This document shows positions 39,481 through 48,381 of a stretch of DNA of 64,000 bases, piece by piece. The notes beneath the pieces are model-generated. The model saw nothing but the letters and a program-made list of their open reading frames with translations, was not told the origin of the DNA and ran no database searches. Position numbers and translations under genes: made by a program. Every line of letters begins with the position of its first letter. Within the stretch, counting starts at the first letter, position 1. This stretch comes from Skeletonema tropicum (Eukaryota > Bacillariophyta > Thalassiosirophyceae > Thalassiosirales > Thalassiosiraceae). Location: positions 1,116,001 to 1,180,000 of the forward strand of contig CM074142.1 of NCBI GenBank assembly GCA_037178625.1. The letters run 5' to 3'.

Positions 39481-40495
39481 TCAATCTTCGATGCTGAAAA
39501 GTGTCAATAATGGTATTTTATATCTACAGTACAGTTATGTACGTTTATGCACCTATTTACGCGAATCAAGAAAAGAAAAGTCTTGCCACCGTCACCGTAT
39601 GCGTATGTACCGCGCAAAGCGGAGCAAGGTTAGACAACGCCAAGACAATCTAATGACGACGAAGAAGGATGCGGCGATCTTCTTGAACTTCCAGAGCGAT
39701 TTCTGTGTTTGAAGAATCCGAATGGATCTGTTTCAAGTCAAGATCGTCATCAGCGGCTGCCATGTTCTTAAGAGCAAGTTCAGCGTCGTCGAGGACTTGA
39801 CTTTGAATTGGTTGTGGTTGTGTTTGCGTGTTGGACAAGGAGATAATGAGGGTGTCAGTGATCAAGGGGCAGATATGAGAAATAAAGTTGTCTCTCTCTA
39901 GAGGGTGTCCAATTTTTTACTTTCCGGATACAGGGAGACGGGGTTGTTCCGAGGTCCTTATGGTTCATGGTTCTTCTTGCTTGGGCTTGGTGTAAGTGCG
40001 AGCTGTGTCTGAATTATTTTTATGTATTGTATCTCAGTGACTGGAAAGCTAGGTAATATGTACAGACTTTGGTAGAGAGGAACACGCTCTCTCTCTCTGT
40101 AAAATTATAATCTACTATCAATCTACTTCTATCTATCTTAGCATCGAGAGAGTCGATGGGCATCGCTTCTCTTCTCTCAACAGCTGGCAGATCTTTCTGA
40201 GCTTTGTAGATTAAAATGGTTGCAAAATATTTTATTCATGGATTGTATCTTTTCGTAAATTTTAGCCCTTCTGAAGAAGCTCATCGTCATCACTTCATCA
40301 ACTTTACCCAGCCAGACAGTACCAAAAGGAGACGTGCAGCTTGCAGCTTGCTTCCATCATATCAGGCGATCAGAACTCCTCCTACCTATCTACATATCCC
40401 GCGAAGGGAACACGTTCGAGAAGAAAAAAGTACAATTCACAAGACTGCTATCGTACTTATCATGATAAAACAGCAGAATTCACAAGACTGCTATC

Positions 40496-41965
40496 ATGAT
40501 GCACGTTTGCGATATCACATCAAGTTCACATCATCAAAAGCAAACTGTTGCTACTCCATCTTATAACATAGACTTCGACGACTTTTCACTGTCATCACAA
40601 GAGGAAGTTAACTGCAGCAACATAACCTTCACTATGCTCGACCACACCCATTCCTTCGACCCATTATTCGATAACACCACCGACAAGATGGCGACGGTCA
40701 AGACCTCACCCACTGCAGCTACATCCACTGCCACCTCTGCTGCCACAGAAGATTACATTAACTCTATCTTCGACTGCCCTATCAACCCCCCACGTGTCGA
40801 CTCTGCTCCCTACGACGAGATGGCCGACTGCTACGCTGCTGCACCCACCGCTGCCCCAGTCTCGCCCATCTCCTCACCTGTTTCTGAAGAACATATGGAT
40901 GATGTTGATGTCATGTCCACCACACCATCAACCCCGCCCTCACCGCCACCAGTCTGCATCACTGGTAGATTCAGTAACATTGAGCATAAATATCACATTG
41001 ATCCCAAGGTCCTGGGTACGGGGCATCACGGCTCAGTCCGTCGTTGTGTAGACCGCACCACACGAGAGCGATTCGCCGTCAAGTCCATCTGCAAGTCTGA
41101 CCCCACCGTCAAGATTGGTGGATTACGTCGTGAGATCCAGTTATTGGATCAAATGAAACATGCGAGTATCATCCAACTTCGAGACGTGTTCGAGGATGAA
41201 GAGTATTTGCATCTAGTTACCGAGTTGTGTGAGGGTGGTGAACTCTTTGACAAGATTGTTGAGAGAGCCTCACGACGCAAGGTCCCCGGTCAGCCTGCGT
41301 GCTTCTCGGAAGAGGAGGCGGCACGTGTATTGCATGAAATACTCATGGCAGTAAAGTACATGCACAAGCAGGGTATTGTGCATCGTGATATCAAGCCTGA
41401 AAACATATTGTTTGAATCCAAGGAGGAAGGGTCCCCTGTCAAGATTATTGATTTTGGATTGGCCCGTCACTTCAACAAGAGTCAAGAATATTCCATGAGG
41501 ACTGTTGTGGGTACTCCGTATTACATTGCGCCTGAAGTTTTACGGAAGAATTACGATGACTCCTGTGACCTGTGGAGTGTAGGCATCATTGCCTACATCT
41601 TGCTGTGCGGCTACCCTCCATTCAATGGAGCTGATAATGCGGCTGTCTATGCATCTGTCAAAAGAGGGGCGTACTACTTTCCTGCTTCTGACTGGAAACA
41701 TGTCAGTGTTGAGGCAAGGGATTTCATCCGAAGATTGTTGCAAGTGAATGTCTCCAAGAGGATGACAATTGATCAAGCGCTTCGTCATCCATGGATGTTG
41801 CGTCATGCTGCTTCCATGAAGGTGAAACGACGAGAGGAGATAGACACGACATCATCTGTTGAAGTTGTTTTCCGACGAGGCAATGATGTAGTTTGTGCGC
41901 CACAATCACCGCCACAGGTGAATCGTCGTCATCGGGTAAAGAGGAGCTTGTTTGGTCCTCTATAG
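40496..41965 (+). CDS. CaMK-type serine/threonine protein kinase, copy 2
   Basis: A 489-aa paralogue of 25924-27396, in opposite orientation. All kinase motifs are conserved (GTGHHGSV, FAVKSICKSD, HRDIKPEN at ~297, DFG at ~318, APEVL). Differences are a one-residue deletion near the start and scattered substitutions, mostly in the N-terminal linker and C-terminal tail; the kinase core is almost unchanged, suggesting selection on the protein. An AATTCACAAGACTGCTATC motif occurs immediately before the ATG and a related copy ~45 bases further upstream. Confidence 0.92.
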   Translation: MMHVCDITSSSHHQKQTVATPSYNIDFDDFSLSSQEEVNCSNITFTMLDHTHSFDPLFDNTTDKMATVKTSPTAATSTATSAATEDYINSIFDCPINPPRVDSAPYDEMADCYAAAPTAAPVSPISSPVSEEHMDDVDVMSTTPSTPPSPPPVCITGRFSNIEHKYHIDPKVLGTGHHGSVRRCVDRTTRERFAVKSICKSDPTVKIGGLRREIQLLDQMKHASIIQLRDVFEDEEYLHLVTELCEGGELFDKIVERASRRKVPGQPACFSEEEAARVLHEILMAVKYMHKQGIVHRDIKPENILFESKEEGSPVKIIDFGLARHFNKSQEYSMRTVVGTPYYIAPEVLRKNYDDSCDLWSVGIIAYILLCGYPPFNGADNAAVYASVKRGAYYFPASDWKHVSVEARDFIRRLLQVNVSKRMTIDQALRHPWMLRHAASMKVKRREEIDTTSSVEVVFRRGNDVVCAPQSPPQVNRRHRVKRSLFGPL

Positions 41966-42508
41966 AGTGGAGAAAGATCCAAGTTTTAACTGAGCAAAAC
42001 GAATACAAGAAGCTTAATTCATTAGACGAATTCTCAGTCTTAATTGTTATCCCTTCTACTTTGAAATTTCAATTGCTTTTATTGTAGGTACTCCTGTTTT
42101 TGATGATGTTGTTGAAATGTTGAATGGCCATAGAAAAAGGATTTGTGGAACGATTCCCTTGCCAGTGCACAGCTGGCAGATAGACGTATTTTGCGCTGGT
42201 GAAAATCCAGCGCGTATATAAGCTTTCTGTGAGCTGGCAAGATGTCTCAGAGCTTGATAAGATTCAAATTATGATTGATTCAAAATATCATACAATATTC
42301 GATATGCATGGGATAGCGAATTTTAGCACACTTCGTGAGAAGCTCAATGTCATTACTCTCTAGAGTCTAATGTCCGCGTTTAGCTGGGCGGGAATGGGGG
42401 AGAAGTCGGTGAAAAAGCGCCTCTCATAGGCCCTTGAGCTGTTAGGACAACTCTTCCGTAAGTAGATTCATTTTTGTCTGCCCAGCTCCTCAGCAACATA
42501 AGCGTTTA
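41966..42508. other. Intergenic region between convergent genes, with possible structured RNA
   Basis: The first ~100 bases are the shared CaMK 3' flank. At 42158-42241 there are complementary segments: CTTGCCAG with CTGGCAAG closing, GCGCTGG with CCAGCGC as a 7-bp inner stem, and a competing CTGGCAG. No gene seen. Confidence 0.45.
42158..42241. ncRNA. Possible structured RNA or hairpin element
   Basis: CTTGCCAG (42158-42165) can pair with CTGGCAAG (42234-42241), enclosing the stem GCGCTGG/CCAGCGC (42193-42199 with 42207-42213, 7-base loop). A third segment, CTGGCAG (42173-42179), could compete for the 5' strand. It does not fit a tRNA. Strand and expression are unknown, so this is a weak candidate. 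Confidence 0.2.
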
Positions 42509-44782
42509 CTAATCTTCTTTTGGAATCCTAGCACGAGGAGAGCACCGCCTCCATGCACGGTTATTATCCACCCCTTTCGCCACTTTGCCATCCAAAAGTT
42601 CTACACCAAGAGAGGGTAAAATATCATCTCGTAACTCATCACACAGTCCGAGAACTTCCTTCGCGGCAGCCATTGTATCCTTTGAACGAATACCGTTCAA
42701 TGAAGCAGATCTGATGGCACTACGGAAGGCTGCAATTTCATCTAACAAATCCGCATTTGACGAGGATGCATTTTCTGATGTGGAAATACCAGCTTTTACA
42801 GTGTAGCTAGTGAAACCAACTAAATCTAATTGCCTACGAAATGTTTCTATCGCAAATCGAAGTGGTTCTTCTGGGCGAGGTTTTTGGGTATTAGTCCCTT
42901 GGACATACGCTAGTCCTAAACTGGCAAGTTTTGTAAGCTCTTCTACAAATGAAGAACCGTCAAGATCGAAACTTCCTCTCGTGCTTCCATCAATCGTCGT
43001 ACATCGTCCTATGAGGGCCTCACGGCACTTCATTCCAGCTTGTGTCACCTGATTGAATAATTGAAGTTCGTCTTCTCCCCAAACTCTGGTAGACTGTTGT
43101 GAAGCAGAGTCATCCGTGGCAAAATCAAGATAAACATTCTCAGCTGTCTTCCACTCATCCAAGCATTGCTGCCCTTCCATTAAAAATTTGACCCACTTCG
43201 TACGGATAACACGAGCTTCGTCCATTCGATCTTTAGAGTACGTTGCCGGACCACGATAAGAACCTGATAATCCAAGACACCAAAGGCGAAAATCATCAGA
43301 TGGGCAAGACCACGCACTTTGTTGGTGTTGATGACTGTCGGTACTCTCTCCTTTCACCTCGTCGTCGCTGATATTGCAGGATATACCAAGCATCTCACGA
43401 ATAGTCACAAAATTCTTTAACGACTTGGACATTTTCCGTCCCTTTACATAGAGATGTCCAGTATGAACCCAATTTGGTATCCATTCTTCAAACTTTCTTT
43501 CCCCCTCCCCATCATTATCTCTTGCTGCCTGCTTCATGAAAAGCTTCTGCTTGAGCAATCTCATTTGAGTGATGAGGAAACTTCAAATCGATCCCACCCG
43601 CATGAAGTTGAAACTTGTGCGTCGATTGAAAGTCCACGGAAAGACGTTGGATCATGGCACTGCATTCAACGTGCCATCCAGGTCGTCCAGGTCCCCAGGG
43701 GGATGAATATGAAACGATGGCTGGTTCAATCATTGGTTGAGTGTTGCCTGCTGCTCCTTTCAATGATGATGTCGAGGGTGGTGATTGTGATCTGTATTTC
43801 CAAAGGCAAAAGTCACGAGGGTCACGTTTCTTCCGTAATTGTGATAATGACTCTCCTTCATCGTTGTTGTTGATGTTGCCATGACTGCTGCTGCTGCTGT
43901 TGTCACTGCTACCATTATCATTTGATTCATCCCAAGAGAAAAAGTCAGAAGAAACCACATCCGGTGCCAACTTTCCATACTTTGTCCTCCCCTTGGTGGC
44001 ATGTTCAAACGCTCGTACATCAAAGTACACCGAGCCACGCGGTTGATGGTGTAACGAATCTTCACCACCAACATCATCATTTCTTCTTCGGGTATCACAT
44101 ATGCCATGCCCCCCTCCAAAATCATTTCAATATATGGCACAATCGTTTGTTCGACATGCTCACTCACTCGACAAATTACATCTGGCCGCAGTACATTGAG
44201 CGAATCCATATCTTGCCAAAATTCCGTTTCATAATATCGTGCCAAGGCCAATGGATTTGACAATGATGGTTCTTCTTTATCGTTGTTCTCAGTGTTGTTG
44301 ATTCTTCTGGCACCAATTTCCATGGATCTCTGTATAATTTTATCATCCACATCCGTAATATTCATTACATATATTGGACGTGGTTGTGTCGTACTACTGC
44401 TACCATCGTGCAAACTCAATGCTACTCTCCGTAAGATGTCCAGAGAGACATACGTCCGCCCATGCCCCAAGTGAGCAGAGTCGTACACTGTTGGTCCGCA
44501 GACGTACCATGCTGTGCCTAATGTTGATGATGTATTATTGTCAGTGGTAGGATGGCTGTGATGATGTTGTTGTTGTGGAGGATGATTTAATTTTTGATAG
44601 GTGGATGAGAGTGAATTGTAAATTGTCATGTCACAGCTGCCGCCGCCGCCGGCAATGCTGGTAGTGCTGCTGGCGCATCTACATGGTGCTGGTGTAGCAA
44701 TTTTTCTACGAGTGATTCTACGGCTCACAAGCCGTCTTGCTGATTGATAGTGTCGGCTATGGATCATGATCATGACTACCAT
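42509..44782 (-). CDS. CARS: Cysteinyl-tRNA synthetase, probably organellar, with two frame interruptions
   Basis: Charges tRNA-Cys with cysteine. Motifs in order: '[18 protein letters not shown]' with the HIGH-type signature (~105), 'NITDVDDKI', '[20 protein letters not shown]', '[14 protein letters not shown]', the zinc-site region '[16 protein letters not shown]' (~397) and '[14 protein letters not shown]' (~449). The first ~45 residues are basic and Ser/Arg-rich, fitting a mitochondrial or plastid targeting peptide. The frame is broken by a -1 at ~44081 (an A run after the acidic EEE codons) and a +1 at ~43520; joined length is ~757 aa, enlarged by low-complexity Asn/Ser/Asp inserts. An essential gene would not be expected to carry such lesions, so consensus errors are likely. 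Confidence 0.88.
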
Positions 44783-44797
44783 AAGACTCCAATTGTT

Positions 44798-44849
44798 GGT
44801 TCAATGATGTCTAGGTAGCGATAATGCAACATTTACCTAATTTCCTAAG
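44798..44849 (-). repeat. 52-bp repeat upstream of cysteinyl-tRNA synthetase
   Basis: Identical at all 52 positions to 59637-59688 on the opposite strand. It lies 15 bp upstream of the proposed start codon at 44782 and has the same orientation relative to transcription as the copy upstream of the oxidoreductase gene. Confidence 0.9.
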
Positions 44850-45254
44850 TAGTGGATATTATGGATGAAAATGAAAGTGAAAAGATATTTTTTGGCATTG
44901 CCCCCCAAAGAAGTGTGACACGTGGAACCTTTTTTACTTGCTCAAGGAAGCACAAATCCAAAATCCCTCTCGCTCTCTATCTCTCTCTAATGTAGCAACC
45001 AAGTTTCATGGTATACTCATGCACTCGAATAACCAGGTGCTATGTTATTTAGCTGATATTATTGGCTTGAGGTAGTCGTGCTTGTTCTTATTGATATTGT
45101 CTACTGGGATAGGTTACATCTTGCAGTAAAGTAGTTGAAGTGTTGCTCGCTTCGCTCGCTCACACCGAATGCGATACCTGATACTCTGAACCCAGCCAAC
45201 GTATTTTACGAATGACAAGAATTCTCCCATACAAATACAACCTTACCCACTAAT

Positions 45255-45700
45255 TGCGTCATAATCTTCTCCTCAACCTCAACCTCAACCACTGGAATTC
45301 ACCATGCTCTGTAAACAAGAACGTGGCAGCCTGCTTCTTCGGCTTGCCTTATCATCTCACTCTTTTGATGTCCTACAATACACAAACACCTGCCCATTCT
45401 TCTCATACGTATCAAATTGCAACACGTCGTAATGGACATAGTAGTATACGGCGTAGCGATCATATCACTATCCGCTTCCCAATCTCAATGAATCTTAATC
45501 TTCGTTCAACGAACGTTTGTAGCCCCCCCCCATCGGGAATCATGGATAAAACCTGCAATAGCCCCCTATTTCAATCTTTCAACGTCTTAGACTCATCCCT
45601 CGTCAAAACCTTCCCCACAGCATGGTTGATCAATCACGACGGAAACTTTCATCCCCCTCCAAGTATTGATACGATTTGCAATAATAATATGTAGTCGTCT
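45255..45700 (-). pseudogene. Remnant of a prolyl 4-hydroxylase catalytic domain
   Basis: On the minus strand this aligns in scattered frames to exon 2 of the intact gene at 50522-52153. Matches include 'NTWRGMKVSVVIDQP' (cf. ETWRGKKVSVMIDRP), a 'RVYDYVNHVLPFD'-like block, 'PKKxAATF', and a 'FTEHG...VEEKIMTQ'-like end. Stops and deletions destroy it. It lies directly downstream of the 184-aa ORF that matches the N-terminal part of the same protein. Confidence 0.65.
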
Positions 45701-45805
45701 GGTGTATCGTCTACACAGTTTCAATTCCCCCTATAATATAGGATGCCATATAATCATCGTGATGAATTCAAGCATAAAAGACAGTCTCTCATTCAATATC
45801 AACAA

Positions 45806-46360
45806 TCACTCCTCTTTCTTTTTGCGGTCCGGCTTTGGCTTTGGCGGCGGCGGACGGTACCTAATTTTGAGTTTCCGTGTCGGTTTCTTTCCCATTTTCA
45901 TCCATACCAATACCAGAGTAGTTTGGCAAAATACTGCTATAGCGCCCAACCACTGTGCCATCTTACTCGGAGAAGTTCCCACAACGGTATGTTCTAGTTC
46001 AAACCCCGCTCGGACATACACCACCTGATTCTTCCTCTCATCCATTGTGAAATACTCCTTGCGACACGTTTCTATTCCACCATCGAGACAAAGATTGGTG
46101 CGTGTGGAGGGGAGTTCTATAATTTCAAATTCATGACTCTTGAAAGAATTCAAACTTAATGTGTCACCATTGGGTAGGTGCGGTCCTTTGTGTTGGATTT
46201 CTCGGTTGCGTGTTACGGGATGGATCCAGTGTACGCTGATGGGACGCCCGGTGAAATTGACGATGTAGATATGCCGGCGACGATCTGGGTCTTCTTCGGA
46301 TGTGCAAATGTGTGGGAGGAGACTGAGTATGAGGAGAGAGAGGAGGACTGAGGACACCAT
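45806..46360 (-). CDS. Truncated paralogue of the prolyl-4-hydroxylase N-terminal domain, with C-terminal TM
   Basis: A 184-aa ORF with a signal peptide (~1-21, 'MVSSVLLSLLILSLLPHICT'). The domain 'IYIVNFTGRPISVHWIHP...LSLNSFKSHEFEIIELP' matches exon 1 of the gene at 50522 ('IQILNESGRRVDISWIHP', 'FALNSFVTHSFLVRELP'). Reading continues across the position of that gene's intron without interruption ('NQVVYVRAGFELEHT'), so the intron is absent here. Instead of the catalytic domain there is a membrane segment ('WLGAIAVFCQTTLVLVWM') and a Pro/Lys-rich basic tail. It may be a functional membrane-anchored stub or a decaying copy; the adjacent catalytic remnant favours decay after truncation. Confidence 0.6.
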   Translation of the reverse strand: MVSSVLLSLLILSLLPHICTSEEDPDRRRHIYIVNFTGRPISVHWIHPVTRNREIQHKGPHLPNGDTLSLNSFKSHEFEIIELPSTRTNLCLDGGIETCRKEYFTMDERKNQVVYVRAGFELEHTVVGTSPSKMAQWLGAIAVFCQTTLVLVWMKMGKKPTRKLKIRYRPPPPKPKPDRKKKEE

Positions 46361-46646
46361 GATATTTCAGTATTGGGGATGATGTGATACTTAAGGAGTA
46401 ATAATTTTGGAAGACGTCTACTCCGAACCACAACATGCACCAGATTATTTTGGAGTCTTTTTCTGACGGTAGGTGCTAGGTGCCTCTCTACGCAATCGTT
46501 AAGGAAGAATTTGCAGCTCTGTAATAGTTTTGATAGCGCTTCTGAAGAAGTATGGTATTGTGATCTGACAGGGAGTATTGCACCTACCACCACACAGCAC
46601 CACACCCGGCCTTTGGGGGTTGGTTGGGTTCGCACTGTGTTGTAGT

Positions 46647-47241
46647 CTACCGCGCGAAAAAAATGCTCCTCCGAAAAAAATGCTCCTAGATTCTACAGTA
46701 GGAATTCATACTATCTTACGGAGGAGTACTCTCACTCACAGAAAGGCAAGTAATAACCATGTCATCACGTCCACTAGTACCTACAACAACTAAACGTTCG
46801 ACAAAAAAGTCGACTGGGAATGCCAAACTGAAGTCTATCTGAATATACTTATTCCTTGGTTGAACGATTTATATCTATCACTGATGGAGATAACTTGGTA
46901 GCGATTTCGTCATTTTTACCTAGTAAAAATCACTCCCAAAAAACCCCTCCGACCCCCACTTGACGAATGCTCCTCGGCCACTACAGGGCAAATATGATAG
47001 TTGTGACGTTGACCAGTGGCTCTACAAAAGGCTAATAATACGGACTGTCATAGAACCCATGGTTATTGGTGTTATGAGTCTACCATGGCACTTGTCAGGC
47101 CGCGGAGTAGCATGTCGACATGGTTGTTATGATTTTGTGCGAGTTCGAGTTGGAACTCGTGACCAAAATGCTTGCTAATCACTGTTTTTACTAGCGAACT
47201 CGGGACCTAAATGCTCCTGGAGCATTTTTTTCGCGCGGTAG
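46647..47241. mobile_element. MITE-like element, 23-bp perfect TIRs
   Basis: Perfect 23-bp terminal inverted repeats at 46647-46669 and 47219-47241 begin CTACCGCGCGAAAAAAATGC. TAGT flanks both sides (46643-46646, 47242-47245), a possible 4-bp target duplication. The inner left end repeats AAAAAAATGCTCC in tandem. It has no credible coding capacity, so it would be non-autonomous. Confidence 0.75.
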
Positions 47242-47279
47242 TAGTAGCCTGTTGTTGCGGGGAGGCAGGCTCCTAATAA

Positions 47280-47664
47280 CAGGGTTGTATACCTACTCCG
47301 AAAATACGTAGGTACCTACGTATTGGGTAATACCCATCCGTATTTTCGACTGGGTACGTATTACTTGGTTACGTACCCATTACCTATGTGACCCAGTTAG
47401 GTACGAGTTAGGTCCTTGAATGGGTACTTTTCTGAAGAATTTTGGCCATTTCAGGAGTAAATTTCGCTATTTTACGGGTATTTTGAGCTCTTCTGTACCT
47501 GATTAGGAGTACCCAGAAGGTAGTTACCCTTAGGTACGTACGTATCCGGTAAGTACCCATACAGAAATCGAGCAGGTACGTACGCAATAGTTACACCCAA
47601 TACCCAAAAAATACCTGATACCCAGGTATTTTTTCGGTGGGTACGGAGTGGGTATACAACCCTG
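47280..47664. mobile_element. MITE-like element with CAGGG ends (hAT-like)
   Basis: Terminal inverted repeats begin CAGGGTTGTATACC(Y)ACTCC at 47280 and, inverted, end at 47664; they match at 20 of 21 bases. The 7-mer CTAATAA flanks both ends directly (47273-47279 and 47665-47671). CAGGG termini and a 7-8-bp duplication recall hAT elements. The interior is rich in GTACGTAC and GGGTA/TACCC motifs and has no ORF. Confidence 0.75.
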
Positions 47665-47676
47665 CTAATAAAAGGG

Positions 47677-47867
47677 AAGTGCCCGAACTAAACCCCCCTG
47701 GTCAGCTTAGACCCCCCCTCCAAATCACGCCAGCCAAATTTTACCCCCCCTTGTTTCTACTTTTAGTCACTAGGGAATTAGTATGTGACTATTCCGAAAG
47801 TCAGACCCCCCTAGAGCAGACTAGCCAAAATTTTTAGACCCCCCGGGGGGTTTAGTTCGCGGCACTT
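47677..47867. mobile_element. Small inverted-repeat element
   Basis: The ends AAGTGCC(GC)CGAACTAAACCCCCC are inverted copies differing by a two-base indel. Length is ~191 bp. It starts a few bases after the flank of the previous element; no clear target duplication was found. The interior has runs of C and the word TTAGACCCCCC. Confidence 0.55.
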
Positions 47868-48381
47868 TTATGTAGCGCGCGGCACCAACCCGACGTTGAC
47901 GTGTACACAAGGTATTCTTCAAAACTAGGGTATGTTTCAAAATGTATTTGTTTGATTACTAAACTTTGTACTCTGTTTATTAGACATACTCTGTTTAAAA
48001 AATCACCGTTCACACAAATGTCAGGTTGGTGCGGGGGAGGGGGCGGGAGGCTTGCTTCTTCTTCTTCGGCTGGCCGCGGTTCCGGTTCGCCTTCGCGGGA
48101 CTCGGCTAGCTTGTGAAGCGGTACTGTACCTGGTACTAACACAAGATTGTTGCGTCTTGACACAATCGATTTTGTCGAACCAAGTATGTACACAGTACTT
48201 ATCTACCCTTCCGTGAATGAGACTATGAGTAAGTGAGAAAGAATAGTAAGCAGGTCTTGTTGGAATAAGTACTTACTTCTTAGGATCGTGCTTGCCAAGT
48301 TTTGACATCAGCAGCAGTAAAGATGAAGATATAAATAAAGAAAGAAAAAGAAAGGAATTTGGGAGGTTGCTTGCTAAGAGT

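Larger units (their letters stand above)
37871..40495. other. 2.6-kb intergenic region containing a candidate mobile element
   Basis: Between the 2OG/ankyrin copy B start and CaMK copy 2. It contains a GATA microsatellite (38042-38072), two 20-bp palindromes, a candidate element (38035-39480) with an unrecognised 193-residue ORF (38393-38974), and a CT run near 40090. A 71-residue frame at 39650-39865 (-) is weakly protein-like but has no ATG. The last ~100 bases are the CaMK leader shared with copy 1. Confidence 0.5.
46361..48381. other. 2-kb gene-free region with a cluster of small inverted-repeat elements
   Basis: No gene is seen. The stretch holds at least three MITE-like elements in a row (46647-47241, 47280-47664, 47677-47867). 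A G+C-rich piece (~48020-48120) without coding features follows, then the leader of the membrane protein gene. Confidence 0.6.
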
